This document shows, piece by piece, positions 41,247 to 50,836 of a stretch of DNA of 64,000 bases. The translations under genes and the position numbers were made by a program. Location of the stretch: positions 155,473 through 219,472 of the forward strand of contig JAVBXP010000016.1 in NCBI GenBank assembly GCA_030824495.1. The letters run 5' to 3'. The first letter of the stretch is position 1; every line of letters starts with the position of its first letter. Below the pieces are notes generated by a model that worked only from the letters and a program-made list of their open reading frames with translations, ran no database searches and had not been told where the DNA came from. Source of the stretch: a bacterium (lineage in GTDB: Bacteria; Pseudomonadota; Alphaproteobacteria; Caulobacterales; Caulobacteraceae).

Positions 41247-42326
41247 ATGAAGACTTTCGCCTATCTCGCCGTCGTCGCTGTCGCCCTGAGCGCCTGCGGA
41301 CAACAACCTGCCAAGGGCGGCGCCGAAAAGGCGGCTGGCCCCAGCGCCAGCGGCCGCGACCAGGTGTGGGCCGCTGGCTCGTCCACCGTGTTCCCGTTCG
41401 CCACACGCGTGGCTGAAAACGTCGCCAAGACCACGGGCGGCCGTCCTGCGAAGGTCGAAAGCCTTGGCACCGGCGGCGGCTTCAAGCTGTTCTGCAGCGG
41501 CAGCGGCGCGGCTTTCCCGGACGTCGCCAACGCCTCGCGCCCGATCAAGAAGTCCGAGTTCGACCAGTGCGCCACCAACGGTGTGACCGACATCGTCGAG
41601 ATCAAGATCGGCTATGACGGCATCGTGATCGCCAACGCCAAGGCCGGTCCGACCTACAACTTCAAGCTCGACCAAGTGTATCGCGGCGTCGCGGCAGAGC
41701 TCCCCTCGCCCACCGGCTTCGCCAAGAACACCTACAAGAACTGGAAGGAGGTCGACGCCTCTCTCCCGGCCCAGGCGATCCTCGTCTATGGCCCGCCGCC
41801 GACCTCTGGCACTCGTGACGCCTTCGTCGAGCTGGGCCTCGAAAAGGGCGCTCGCATGATCCCTACGCTCGACACCCTGCACGGCAAGGACGAAGAGGCC
41901 TTCAAGGCCCGCGCCCACACCATTCGCGGCGACGGCGCCTGGGTCGACGCCGGCGAGAACGACAACGCCATCGTCCAAACCCTGACCAAGACCCCGAATG
42001 CGCTGGGCGTCTTTGGTTACTCGTTCCTCGAGAACAACATGGACACGGTGAAAGCCGCCACGATCGGCGGCGTGGCTCCGACCTTTGAAACGATTTCTAA
42101 CGGCACCTACCCGGTGTCGCGCTCGCTCTACATCTACGTGAAGAAGGCCAATATCGGCGTCACGCCCGGCCTGCGCGAGTTCGTGAACGCCTTCGTGTCG
42201 GACGCCGCCACGGGCAAGGGCGGCTATCTGCAGCAACGCGGTCTGATCCCACTGGCGCCTGACGCTCATGCCGCTCAGAAGGAAGCTGCGACGGCCCTGA
42301 CCTCGATGGCCGCGCCCGCGAAGTAA
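41247..42326 (+). CDS. pstS: Phosphate-binding lipoprotein/periplasmic protein PstS
   Basis: A 359-residue exported protein (lipobox LSAC, Cys16). The phosphate-binding signatures are VWAAGSSTVFPFATRVAEN and SLGTGGGFKLFCSG, followed by DVANASRPIKKSEFDQC and IGYDGIVIANA; YGPPPTSGTRDAFVELGL supplies the second phosphate-binding loop. It captures phosphate for the Pst ABC transporter. pstCAB-phoU are not nearby, as in C. crescentus where pstS is separate. ATG 41247 has CGGAG 9 nt upstream, and the Pho box precedes it. Confidence 0.93.
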   Translation: MKTFAYLAVVAVALSACGQQPAKGGAEKAAGPSASGRDQVWAAGSSTVFPFATRVAENVAKTTGGRPAKVESLGTGGGFKLFCSGSGAAFPDVANASRPIKKSEFDQCATNGVTDIVEIKIGYDGIVIANAKAGPTYNFKLDQVYRGVAAELPSPTGFAKNTYKNWKEVDASLPAQAILVYGPPPTSGTRDAFVELGLEKGARMIPTLDTLHGKDEEAFKARAHTIRGDGAWVDAGENDNAIVQTLTKTPNALGVFGYSFLENNMDTVKAATIGGVAPTFETISNGTYPVSRSLYIYVKKANIGVTPGLREFVNAFVSDAATGKGGYLQQRGLIPLAPDAHAAQKEAATALTSMAAPAK

Positions 42327-42338
42327 GTCTTACGGCAT

Positions 42339-42368
42339 CTCCGGATCGGCCTCAGTGCCGATCCGGAG
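42339..42368. terminator. Bidirectional hairpin between pstS and the CoA-transferase gene
   Basis: CTCCGGATCGGC and GCCGATCCGGAG form a perfect 12-bp stem around a 6-base loop (CTCAGT), 12 nt past the pstS stop and 10 nt past the convergent stop. No T-run is present, but the position between two convergent genes suits a terminator. Confidence 0.6.
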
Positions 42369-42378
42369 CATGACGCAA

Positions 42379-43512
42379 TTAGCTGGCCAAGGCGCCCGAA
42401 GCCTTCAACGCTTCGATGGCGGCCGGCGAGAAGCCCCAGTCTCCCAGCGCCTCCTGATCGTGCGCCCCAATGGCCGGCGGCGGACCTTGGATCGCGCCCG
42501 GCGTGGCCGAGAACCGCGGCGCGGGCGCCGGCTGGATCACGCCCTCCACCTCCACAAAGGTCTTCCGCGCCACATTGTGCGCGTGCTTGGGGGCCTCATC
42601 GAGATCGAGCACCGGCGCGAAACAGACGTCCGTGGCGTCCATGATCTCGCACCACTCGGCCTGGGTCTTCTGGGCGATGACGTGCCCTAGCTTGTCGCGC
42701 AGCGAATCCCAGCTGCTGCGATCCATCTGCGCCGCGAACTCAGGATCGCTGATTCCCGTCTTCTCCAGCAGCAGCGCATAGAACTGAGGTTCGATCGAGC
42801 CGATCGAGATCCACTTGCCGTCAGCGCACTGATAGGTGTCGTAGAAATGGGCGCCGCCATCCAGCAGGTTGGCCCGGCGCTCGTCCTTCCACATGCCCCC
42901 GGCCTTGAAGCCGTAGAACATCGACATCAGCGAAGCTGCGCCGTCGCTCATGGCGCAGTCGATCACCTGACCGCGGCCCGTCGAGCGCGCATTCAAAACA
43001 CCTGCGAGCAGCCCAAAGGCGAGGTAGAGCGCCCCGCCCCCAAAATCGCCGACGAGATTGAGCGGCGGGATCGGCTTGTCCTTCGTTCCGGTGGCGTGCA
43101 GCGCCCCGGTGATGGCGATGTAGTTCATGTCGTGGCCGGCGGCGTTCGCGTAGGGCCCGAACTGTCCCCAGCCGGTCATTCGGCCATAGACGAGCTTGGG
43201 ATTGCGCTTCAGCGCGACGTCAGGCCCCAGGCCTAGGCGTTCCATCACGCCCGGCCGGAAGCCCTCGAAGACCGCATCGGCGCCTTCCATCAGCTTCAGG
43301 CAGGTCTCGATGGCGTCCGGGTTCTTGAGATCCAGCCCGATGGACCGACGGCCCCGGCTGGTGATGTCGGCGGGCGAGGCCCGCCCCTTGCCCTTGCGAT
43401 CGATCCGCACGACGTCCGCGCCCAGATCTGACAGCAGCATGCCGCAGAATGGCCCAGGCCCGATGCCCGCGAACTCCACGACCTTCAGCCCCGAAAGCGG
43501 TCCCTGGCCCAT
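42379..43512 (-). CDS. CaiB/BaiF CoA-transferase, alpha-methylacyl-CoA racemase type
   Basis: A 377-residue protein: [33 protein letters not shown] opens the fold, [13 protein letters not shown] and [30 protein letters not shown] follow, and [11 protein letters not shown] carries the catalytic Asp; with the His in GHDMNY this is the racemase pair of AMACR/MCR. The enzyme interconverts 2-methylacyl-CoA epimers in branched lipid or sterol breakdown. It sits 61 nt downstream of an SDR gene on the same strand, a probable two-gene unit. Confidence 0.88.
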   Translation of the reverse strand: MGQGPLSGLKVVEFAGIGPGPFCGMLLSDLGADVVRIDRKGKGRASPADITSRGRRSIGLDLKNPDAIETCLKLMEGADAVFEGFRPGVMERLGLGPDVALKRNPKLVYGRMTGWGQFGPYANAAGHDMNYIAITGALHATGTKDKPIPPLNLVGDFGGGALYLAFGLLAGVLNARSTGRGQVIDCAMSDGAASLMSMFYGFKAGGMWKDERRANLLDGGAHFYDTYQCADGKWISIGSIEPQFYALLLEKTGISDPEFAAQMDRSSWDSLRDKLGHVIAQKTQAEWCEIMDATDVCFAPVLDLDEAPKHAHNVARKTFVEVEGVIQPAPAPRFSATPGAIQGPPPAIGAHDQEALGDWGFSPAAIEALKASGALAS

Positions 43513-43573
43513 ACGTCGTCTCCCTTGATTGTGGTTCGCAGCCTAGAGGCTATGACGTGCCGTCAGCCAACCG

Positions 43574-44350
43574 TCAGCCGCCGCCCGGCAGTGACTGACC
43601 ATCATCAATGGTGATGACCGTGCCGGTGATCGCCCGGCCCGCCGGACCGCTCAGCATCAGCAGGGCGGCGTCGAGATCTCCAGCCTCCATCAGCCGTCGC
43701 CGGGGAAAAGCCTTCATCTGCTTCTGGCCGCCCTCGGTCTTGAACCAGTCGGCATTGATGTCGGTCTCGATATAGCCGGGGCAGATCGCGTTCACCGCCA
43801 CGCCACGCCGCGCCCACTCTCGGGCCAGCCCGCGTGTCAGCATCGCCACGGAGGCCTTCGAGGCGCAGTAGGCCGACAGACCCGGCAGTACGGTGTGCGA
43901 GGCGATGGAGGCGATGTTGATGATCCGGGCGTCGCCGCGCTCCGCCACGCCAGAGGCGATCATCCGCTTGGCCGCCTGCTGGGCGGCGAAGAAGACGCCG
44001 CGAACATTGACGTCGAACGTCCGGTCCCAGTCCTCGATCGAGAGGTCGAGGGCCAGCCCCTCCCCGCCGACACCGGCGTTGTTCACCAGGATCGAGATCG
44101 GCCCGAGCGCAGTCTCCACTTCGTCGAGAGCCGGACCAATGGAGGCGGCGTCAGCAACGTCCAACCGCAGGGCCATCGCGGTCCCGCCGGCGCCTGCAAT
44201 CTCGCCGGCGTGGTTCTCCACAAGATCGAGTCGGCGGGCCGTCAACGCGACCGCCGCGCCCGCTTCGGCCAAAACTCTGGCGAAATGCGCGCCCAGGCCG
44301 CCCGATGCGCCCGTAATCACCGCCACTTGGCCCTTTAGGCTCTGTTCCAT
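43574..44350 (-). CDS. Short-chain dehydrogenase/reductase
   Basis: A 258-residue classical SDR: cofactor motif VITGASGGLGAHFARVL, DVADAASI, ILVNNAGVGG, and the active-site pair in AYCASKASVAML (Tyr and Lys) with IINIASIASH supplying Ser. The end AGRAITGTVITIDDGQSLPGGG is typical. Likely an alcohol/ketone or 3-hydroxyacyl-CoA oxidoreductase working with the downstream racemase; substrate unknown. ATG 44350 is used; the longer reading overlaps the divergent popA start. Confidence 0.87.
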   Translation of the reverse strand: MEQSLKGQVAVITGASGGLGAHFARVLAEAGAAVALTARRLDLVENHAGEIAGAGGTAMALRLDVADAASIGPALDEVETALGPISILVNNAGVGGEGLALDLSIEDWDRTFDVNVRGVFFAAQQAAKRMIASGVAERGDARIINIASIASHTVLPGLSAYCASKASVAMLTRGLAREWARRGVAVNAICPGYIETDINADWFKTEGGQKQMKAFPRRRLMEAGDLDAALLMLSGPAGRAITGTVITIDDGQSLPGGG

Positions 44351-44472
44351 AGCCGTCCTCCCGGTCTTCCTGCGACGCGCGGTCGCTGTCGCCCACGCCC
44401 TGGGGCTGTATAGTCCTACCGTGCTTCGATTCCCGCCCTCCCTGGGTGAGGGCGAGATTAGGATTCCGAGGA

Positions 44473-45801
44473 ATGACGGCTGGCGTCCAGGCGCGCGTCT
44501 TGATTGTTGCACGCGACGACGCCTTGGCGGGTCCTCTCGCGGAGGGTCTTGACCGGCTTGGCTGGCGCACCGTGACTGCGCGCGGTCCATATGCCGCGCT
44601 GGCGGCGCTGGGCGACCTCACCATTGAAGCAGCGATCATCGACTTGGCCAGCGGCGGGCACGAGGCCCTGACCATGGCGAGGCGCTTGAAAGCGGCCTAC
44701 GGCGCACGCCGGCTACCAGTCATCGCCATCGGCGATCCCAGCCCGGAACTTGAAACCTACGACTTTGACCTGACGGTTGCGGCCCCCCTACATCCCGCCC
44801 AGGCGGCGACGCGATTGGAAACCCTGGTCCGGACCGCCGTCGCCGAGGAGGAGTTCGAGCTGCGACTGGCGACCTTCGCCGATCGCGGGCGGCAGCTCGA
44901 CCGTCCTGAGGTCGACACCAGTCCCTTCCAGGTCCTGGCGATCGGGGAGCCCGCGCCGCAGTTCCTAGCCCTGGCCAACGCCCTGACCCGGTCCGGCGCC
45001 GAAGTGGTCGGCGCTTTCACCGCCTATACCGCCTTCGACTACCTGCATGAGCGGCCGTTCGATGCGGTCGTACTGTGGGCCGGCGACACCAGCCAGGAGG
45101 CGCTCTCGATCGCCGCCGGCATGCGCCGAAACACCCGCCTCTATCACACGCCCGCCCTGCTCTACATGCGCCAGGAGAGCTTCGTCACGGCCTCGGAAGC
45201 CTATCATCGCGGGGTGTCCGACGTCGCTTCGCCGGAGACGCCCGAGACCGAAACCGCGCGCCGCGTCCTCGAATTGGCCCGCAGCTACCGCCACCATATG
45301 TCGGTCCGCCGGGCCCTGGAAAAAGCCCGCACCTCGGGCTTGATGGACGCCGCCACCGGCCTCTTCACCCGCGACCTGTTCGCGCTGCACGCCGCGCGAC
45401 TGGCCCATGCGGCCCGAGCGCGCGGACGCCCACTCTCGGTCTGCGTGCTCAAGCTCGCCGAGCGCACCGATGTCTCCCACGCCCGCGCGGGCGGCTGGCT
45501 CGATCGGGCCATACCGCAGATCGGCTCGATGATCGGCCGGCTGGTCCGTGTCGAAGACACCGCCGCGCGCCTCGGTCCAGAACTCTTCGCCCTGGCCCTT
45601 CCCGCCACCGGCAAGGCTTCGGCCCGCGCCGCCGGCGAACGGATCGCCGCAGTCATCGGCTGCACCGCCTTCGAGGCTGGCGACGGCAAGCCGCCCTTCG
45701 TCGTCGATTTTGATATCGGGGTGGCCGACGTCACCTCGGCCGAGACGGTCGGCAAGGCCCTTGAAGAAGCTGCGGCCCGCGCCCAGAAAAAGGCCGGCTG
45801 A
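44473..45801 (+). CDS. popA: PopA-type c-di-GMP effector (receiver-receiver-degenerate GGDEF)
   Basis: A 442-residue protein. Receiver domain 1 (about 7-120) keeps a phospho-acceptor-like Asp57 (AIIDLASGG); receiver 2 (about 152-270) is degenerate (FDAVVLWAG). The C-terminal domain from about 285 has the GGDEF fold (SGLMDAATGLFTRDLFALHAARL), but the signature is LGPEL (367-371) instead of GGEEF, so no cyclase activity is expected. The I-site R359-V-E-D362 is intact and binds c-di-GMP in Caulobacter PopA, which recruits CtrA for ClpXP degradation at the G1-S transition. ATG 44473 is preferred. TGATG links it to the next gene. Confidence 0.87.
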   Translation: MTAGVQARVLIVARDDALAGPLAEGLDRLGWRTVTARGPYAALAALGDLTIEAAIIDLASGGHEALTMARRLKAAYGARRLPVIAIGDPSPELETYDFDLTVAAPLHPAQAATRLETLVRTAVAEEEFELRLATFADRGRQLDRPEVDTSPFQVLAIGEPAPQFLALANALTRSGAEVVGAFTAYTAFDYLHERPFDAVVLWAGDTSQEALSIAAGMRRNTRLYHTPALLYMRQESFVTASEAYHRGVSDVASPETPETETARRVLELARSYRHHMSVRRALEKARTSGLMDAATGLFTRDLFALHAARLAHAARARGRPLSVCVLKLAERTDVSHARAGGWLDRAIPQIGSMIGRLVRVEDTAARLGPELFALALPATGKASARAAGERIAAVIGCTAFEAGDGKPPFVVDFDIGVADVTSAETVGKALEEAAARAQKKAG

Positions 45802-46313
45802 TGGGCCCTCCGGACACGGCGGGCCACTGGACCTACCTTGTCCCGATCATCGCCATTGTGGTGATCGTTCTGCGCGGGGTTCGAACCCGAAACCTGCGCA
45901 TCGAACGCATGTGGATCATGCCGACGCTGATCCTCGGCGGCGTCCTGTTCAGTCTGTCCTCGCAAACCACGCCCAGATTCACGGTGTTGGTGGCCGAGGT
46001 CTTCGCCCTAGGAATGGGCCTGGGCGTCGGATGGTGGCGCGGACGCGCCACGATCATCGCCATCAACCCCGAGACACACGCCCTGACCAGCAAGGCCTCC
46101 CCGATCGCCATGGCGCTGATCGCCGGTGTGTTCCTGCTGCGCTTTGCGTTCCGCGACTACGCCATCGGCCACGCGGCCGACCTGCACATCACCCCAGTCG
46201 AGATCACCGACATCTTCCTGCTGTTCGCCGCTGGCGTGGTCTGCGCCCAGCGTCTGGAGATGTGGATCCGTGCCCGCCGCCTGCTGGCAGCGGCGCAGTC
46301 GAGCCGGTCATGA
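45801..46313 (+). CDS. CcdC-like integral membrane protein of unknown function
   Basis: A 170-residue protein with four to five helices (LVPIIAIVVIVLRG, IMPTLILGGVLFSLS, VLVAEVFALGMGLGVGWWRG, PIAMALIAGVFLLRFAF, TDIFLLFAAGVVCAQRLE). The WWRGRATII stretch and RIERMWIMP resemble the CcdC/DUF1453 group. It is coupled to popA by a 1-nt overlap. The function is unknown; a link to PopA localisation is only suggested by the coupling. Confidence 0.7.
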   Translation: MGPPDTAGHWTYLVPIIAIVVIVLRGVRTRNLRIERMWIMPTLILGGVLFSLSSQTTPRFTVLVAEVFALGMGLGVGWWRGRATIIAINPETHALTSKASPIAMALIAGVFLLRFAFRDYAIGHAADLHITPVEITDIFLLFAAGVVCAQRLEMWIRARRLLAAAQSSRS

Positions 46314-46341
46314 GCGGTCGCCCTCACCGCTAGCCCAAATC

Positions 46342-49300
46342 CTAGGCCGCCAACTTCGCGAGCTCGCTCAATACCCGCTCGGCAGCGGCCAGCCGCTGCT
46401 CGGGGGTCTCCCATTCGCCCTTCACGACCACCTTGTGGTCGGGACGGATTTTCCAGGCGACTTGGTTCTTCTGGACGAAGCCGACCAGTCCCATGGGATT
46501 CTTGAACTCGTCGCCGCGGAACGTGACGACCGCGCCCTTGGGTCCGACGTCGATCTTGGCGACATTGGCCTCGCGGCACAGGCCCTTGATGGCCACGACC
46601 TTCAGCAGCTGACCAGCCTCCGGCGGCAGCGGACCAAAGCGGTCGATCATCTCGGCGGCCAAGGCTTCGCGATCGCCAGACTTCTCGGCGTCGGACAGAC
46701 GGCGATAGAGCGACAGGCGTACGTTCAGATCCGGCACATACTCTTCCGGGATCAGCACGGCCGCGCCGGTGTTGATTTGCGGCGACCAGCCACGATCGGC
46801 GGCGCCGTCGCCCTTGCCGGCCAGTTCCTTCAGCTCGTTGACCGCGTCTTCCAGCATCTGCTGGTAGAGCTCGACCCCGATCTCACGGATGTGGCCGGAC
46901 TGCTCCTCGCCCAGCAGGTTCCCGCCCCCGCGCTGGTCCAGATCATGGCTGGCAAGCTGGAAGCCGGCGCCCAGGTTGTCGAGCGACTGCAGGACCTTGA
47001 GCCGTCGCTCGGCCGACAGGGTGATCTGCTTTTCGGCCGGCGTGGTCAGATAGGCGTAGGCCCGCGCCTTGGCCCGTCCGACCCGGCCGCGAAGTTGGTA
47101 CATCTGGGCCAGGCCAAACATGTCGGCCCGGTGCAGGACAATGGTGTTGGCTGTTGGAATGTCGAGGCCGCTCTCCACGATGGTCGTGGACAGAAGCACG
47201 TCGTATTGCCCCTCGTAGAAGGCGCTCATGACCTCTTCGAGCTGTGTGGGCGCCATCTGGCCGTGACCGACCACGAAGCGGACTTCCGGGACCTGGGTGC
47301 GCAGGAAGCGCTCCAACTCCGGGAGATCGGAGATCCGGGGGGCCACGTAATAGGCCTGGCCGCCGCGGTACTTCTCGCGCAGCAGCGCCTCGCGGATGAC
47401 GACCTGGTCGAAGGGCGTGATGTAGGTTCGCACCGCCAGCCTGTCGACGGGCGGGGTGGCGATGATCGACATCTCGCGGATGCCCGACAACGACATCTGC
47501 AGCGTGCGCGGGATCGGCGTCGCGGTCAGGGTCAGCATGTGCACGTCGGTGCGAAGCTCCTTGAGCTTCTCCTTGTGCTTCACGCCGAAGTGCTGCTCCT
47601 CGTCGACGATCACCAGGCCGAGGTTCTTGAACCCAACCTGCTTGGACAGCACCGCATGGGTGCCGACGATGATCTCGACCTCGCCGTTCTTCAGTTCTTC
47701 GCGGGTCTCGGCCGCCTCCTTGGAGGGGACCAGACGCGACAGACGCCGCACCTTGATCGGCCAGCCCTGGAACCGCTCGGAGAAGGTCTTGAAGTGCTGG
47801 CGGGCCAGCAGGGTCGTCGGGGCGACGATCGCCACCTGTTGCCCACTCATCGCCACCACGAACGCGGCGCGCAGGGCGACCTCGGTCTTGCCGAAGCCGA
47901 CGTCACCGCAGATCAAGCGGTCCATCGGCCGCCCGGCGCCCAGGTCTTCCAAGACATCGCCGATGGCGTTGAGCTGGTCCTCGGTTTCCTCGTACGGGAA
48001 GCGAGCGCAGAACTCGTCGAACACGCCATGCGGCGGCACAATCGGGTCGGTGACCTTGGTCGCGCGCTCGGCGGCGATGCCGATCAGGCCCATGGCCATC
48101 TCGCGCAGGCGTTCCTTGGCCCGCGCCTTACGCGCCTGCCAGGCCGCCCCGCCCAGACGGTCCAGCTGGACGTTCTCGCCGTCCGAACCGTAGCGGGTCA
48201 GCAGATCGATATTCTCGACCGGCAGATAGAGCTTGGCCTCGCCGCCATATTGCAGTTCGAGGCAGTCGTGCGGCGCGCCTTGGACGTCGAGGGTCTTCAG
48301 GCCCTCATAGCGCCCGATCCCGTGGTCGATATGGACCACCAGATCGCCCGGCGTCAGCGACGAGGCTTCGGCCAGGAAGTTAGACGCCCGACGCTTGCGG
48401 CGTGGACGCGCCAGCCGGTCGCCCAGAATGTCGGTTTCGGAAATGACCGCCAGGTTCTCGGTTTCGAAACCGGATTCCAGCGGCAACACCACCCGCTGCG
48501 GCGTCTTCGGATCGGCGGCTTTGGCCGCGTCCCAATACGGCGCGAGCGATATGTTCTTCAGGCCGTGATCGGCCAGCATCGCGCCCAGACGGTCCGACGA
48601 ACCGTCTGACCAGGACGCGAACAAAACGCGCTTGCCCTCAGCGGCCTGCTTGCGGGCGTGATCGGCGGTCGCTTCGAACAGATTGACCGAGTCCTGCTGG
48701 CGCTCGGCCACGAAGGTCCGGCCAAGGCGCGCGCCCATGTCGACGACCGTATCGCCTTCGACCTCCTGGAAGGCCGAGAACCGCCGCGTCGGACGGGCGG
48801 CCAGTCGCTCGCGCCACTCATCGGCGTCCATGTAGAGACGGTCGGGCGACAGCGGATGATAGTGGACCTTGCGGTCAGCCTGAGCCCGACTGTCGTAGGC
48901 GTCGGCGATCATCGACATCCGCTCTTCGCGGGCCGCGTCGGCCAGATGGTCCGTGGCGATCAGGGTGTTGTTGGGCAGGTAGTCCAGCAACGTCGCCATG
49001 TCCGGATAGAACAGCGGCAGCCAGTGCTCCATGCCCGCGCGCCGGCCACCTTCGCTGACGGTCTCATACAGCGGATCGCCGCCCGGGGCCCCGAACGTCT
49101 CGACATAGCCGCGCCGGAAGCGCGAGATCGCGTCCTTGTCCAGCAAGCACTCGCTGACCGGCAGCAGCGAGATATCCTTGAGCTGACGGGTCGAGCGTTG
49201 CGTTTCGGGGTCAAAGCCCCGGATCGATTCCAGCGTGTCGCCGAACAGGTCGAGCCGCACCGGCTCCTCGGCGCTCGGCGGGAAGACGTCGATCACCCCG

Positions 49301-49833
49301 CCTCGGATCGCGAATTCGCCGCGCTCCGAAACCGTCGAGGCCCGCTGATAGCCGTTGATCGCGAAATAGCGTTCGAGATCAGCGATTTCGACGACGTTCC
49401 CGACCTTGGCCGAATACGCTGCGCCCTCGACTGTCGACTTGGGCGGCACACGCTGCAGCAGCGCCGGCACGGTCGTCACCAGCAGGGCCGGCTTCTTGGC
49501 GTCCAAGCCCTTGGCCAACCGCGCCAGGGTGGTCATCCGCTCGGCGGCGACGCCCGGCGACGGGCCGATGCGGTCGTAAGGCAGGCAGTCCCACGACGGG
49601 AACCGCAGGATCTGCACCTGGGGCGAGAAGAAGGCGAAGGCGTCGATGAACGCCGACAGCCGCGATCCGTCACGCGCGACGAAGACCGACAGCCCGCCAC
49701 GCGCCTTGACGATGTCAGCCATCACCAGGGCGTCAAAGCCCTCGGGCGCGCCGACGAGGTCGAGACGCCCCGGATCCTGAGCTATTCGCCGGTGGTCTGC
49801 CGCCGTCGGCGCCCGCGCGCCGTCAGCCGCCAT
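46342..49833 (-). CDS. mfd: Transcription-repair coupling factor
   Basis: A 1163-residue translocase that removes stalled RNA polymerase from DNA lesions and recruits UvrA. It has an N-terminal UvrB-like part (FDALVMADIVKARGGLSVFV, FPSWDCLPYDRIGPS), the RNA-polymerase-interacting domain (SLTPGDLVVHIDHGIGRYEG), motif I LICGDVGFGKTEVALRAAF, motif II VIVDEEQHFGVKHK, motif III TLTATPIPRTL, and QLRGRVGRAKARAYAYL (motif VI), ending with the TRCF domain. The length is normal. It overlaps sdhE by 11 nt. Confidence 0.97.
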   Translation of the reverse strand: MAADGARAPTAADHRRIAQDPGRLDLVGAPEGFDALVMADIVKARGGLSVFVARDGSRLSAFIDAFAFFSPQVQILRFPSWDCLPYDRIGPSPGVAAERMTTLARLAKGLDAKKPALLVTTVPALLQRVPPKSTVEGAAYSAKVGNVVEIADLERYFAINGYQRASTVSERGEFAIRGGVIDVFPPSAEEPVRLDLFGDTLESIRGFDPETQRSTRQLKDISLLPVSECLLDKDAISRFRRGYVETFGAPGGDPLYETVSEGGRRAGMEHWLPLFYPDMATLLDYLPNNTLIATDHLADAAREERMSMIADAYDSRAQADRKVHYHPLSPDRLYMDADEWRERLAARPTRRFSAFQEVEGDTVVDMGARLGRTFVAERQQDSVNLFEATADHARKQAAEGKRVLFASWSDGSSDRLGAMLADHGLKNISLAPYWDAAKAADPKTPQRVVLPLESGFETENLAVISETDILGDRLARPRRKRRASNFLAEASSLTPGDLVVHIDHGIGRYEGLKTLDVQGAPHDCLELQYGGEAKLYLPVENIDLLTRYGSDGENVQLDRLGGAAWQARKARAKERLREMAMGLIGIAAERATKVTDPIVPPHGVFDEFCARFPYEETEDQLNAIGDVLEDLGAGRPMDRLICGDVGFGKTEVALRAAFVVAMSGQQVAIVAPTTLLARQHFKTFSERFQGWPIKVRRLSRLVPSKEAAETREELKNGEVEIIVGTHAVLSKQVGFKNLGLVIVDEEQHFGVKHKEKLKELRTDVHMLTLTATPIPRTLQMSLSGIREMSIIATPPVDRLAVRTYITPFDQVVIREALLREKYRGGQAYYVAPRISDLPELERFLRTQVPEVRFVVGHGQMAPTQLEEVMSAFYEGQYDVLLSTTIVESGLDIPTANTIVLHRADMFGLAQMYQLRGRVGRAKARAYAYLTTPAEKQITLSAERRLKVLQSLDNLGAGFQLASHDLDQRGGGNLLGEEQSGHIREIGVELYQQMLEDAVNELKELAGKGDGAADRGWSPQINTGAAVLIPEEYVPDLNVRLSLYRRLSDAEKSGDREALAAEMIDRFGPLPPEAGQLLKVVAIKGLCREANVAKIDVGPKGAVVTFRGDEFKNPMGLVGFVQKNQVAWKIRPDHKVVVKGEWETPEQRLAAAERVLSELAKLAA

Positions 49834-50113
49834 GGTCCTCTCCGCGAGCCTCGAAGGCCTCGAACCGGAAGGTTTTGATCATCTGCATGATTTCACCGTC
49901 GAACTCGGGCGGGGTCGGCGTCCGCTCCACGATCCACTCGTAGAGGTCCTGGTCGGCCTCCTCCATCAACGCCTCGAGGGCGTCGAGCTGGCTGGCGCTC
50001 AGCGTCCCGGCATAGCGATCCGCGAACGGCCCCAAGATGAGGTCCGCTTCCCGAAAGCCCCGGTGCCAAGCCCGGAACTTCACTTTTTTCAGTCGTGTTT
50101 CGTGGGTGTTCAT
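49823..50113 (-). CDS. sdhE: Succinate dehydrogenase flavinylation factor SdhE
   Basis: A 96-residue protein: RLKKVKFRAWHRGFREADL contains the RGxxE motif (RGFRE) needed for covalent FAD attachment to SdhA, and DLYEWIVERTPTPPEFDG is the second conserved block. The longer reading upstream is out-of-frame shadow of the lipoprotein gene. It lies directly before mfd and near recG, an arrangement seen across alphaproteobacteria. Confidence 0.92.
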   Translation of the reverse strand: MNTHETRLKKVKFRAWHRGFREADLILGPFADRYAGTLSASQLDALEALMEEADQDLYEWIVERTPTPPEFDGEIMQMIKTFRFEAFEARGEDHGG

Positions 50114-50160
50114 GAGGGAGGGCCGATATAGGCCCCCCCGCCCGTCCACGCCAGGGGCGA

Positions 50161-50760
50161 TCAGCCCCAATCGCCTCCACGCCATGTGAAAGCCACGTCC
50201 TTGAATGGCGTATCTCCCACTTGCAGCGCGCCCGCCGCGACAGTCGCCCCGTCCTTGCCCTTGGTCGCCTTGGACTTTTTCAGCGCCGCCGGATCGATCT
50301 TCACATCCATTCGCACCTCGCCCAGCTTGGGATGCTTGCCCACCAGCCTGACCCGGTCGTCGGTCACGCCGTAGGCTTCGGGCAGCACTTTCAGCTTCAC
50401 CGAATAGGTGACGTTGCCCAGGGCGTTCTTGCGGGCCGGACTGGTGATGTCCACGAACTCCAGCATGACCGGGCCATAGGTCTTGGTCCGGTCGCCCTTC
50501 TCCCAGTCGCCGAAGCCTTGCTGTCCGGCGATGTGGAGGTTGTCGAGCCGGTAGTCTCCGACCTTCACCTCGCCGACCGGCAGGTAATATCCAAACTGAT
50601 CGTCGCCCTTGGGCTTCGTGAAGCCGGTGAAACTGGCGTCCACCGGGACCGCTGGCGGAGCCGCGGGCGCCGCCACCTCGGCGGTCTTGGCGGCGTCTGG
50701 AGATTGGCCGCAACCGGCCAGAAGAACGACGGCCGCCGTCGCGATAAGCGCGCTACGCAT
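50161..50760 (-). CDS. Hypothetical lipoprotein
   Basis: A 199-residue exported protein with signal ALIATAAVVLLAGC (lipobox, Cys17), an Ala/Pro-rich spacer and then a beta-rich domain: FGYYLPVGEVKVGDYRLDNLHIAG, YGPVMLEFVDI, LGNVTYSVKLKVLPEAYG, FKDVAFTWRGGDW. No family recognised. ATG 50760 is chosen because it begins the signal peptide. It is divergent from recG and 47 nt upstream of sdhE on the same strand. Confidence 0.72.
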   Translation of the reverse strand: MRSALIATAAVVLLAGCGQSPDAAKTAEVAAPAAPPAVPVDASFTGFTKPKGDDQFGYYLPVGEVKVGDYRLDNLHIAGQQGFGDWEKGDRTKTYGPVMLEFVDITSPARKNALGNVTYSVKLKVLPEAYGVTDDRVRLVGKHPKLGEVRMDVKIDPAALKKSKATKGKDGATVAAGALQVGDTPFKDVAFTWRGGDWG

Positions 50761-50836
50761 TTGGTTTCCCCCCAATGTTTGAAAGAAGATCATCACGGGC
50801 GCCGCACCCTGTCCATGGTCGCGCTATGTTCCCGTC

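Noticed and set aside
41159..41416. Small plus-strand ORF over the Pho box
   Set aside because: Out of frame with pstS and of random composition; the DNA there is better explained by the Pho box and the pstS start.
46126..48609. An 827-codon open frame on the plus strand opposite mfd
   Set aside because: It is the GC-rich shadow of mfd; its translation is dominated by Arg/Gly/Gln/His and matches no family, while mfd is unmistakable on the other strand.
48658..49878. A 406-codon plus-strand frame opposite the start of mfd
   Set aside because: Same cause: antisense of a conserved gene with low-complexity composition.
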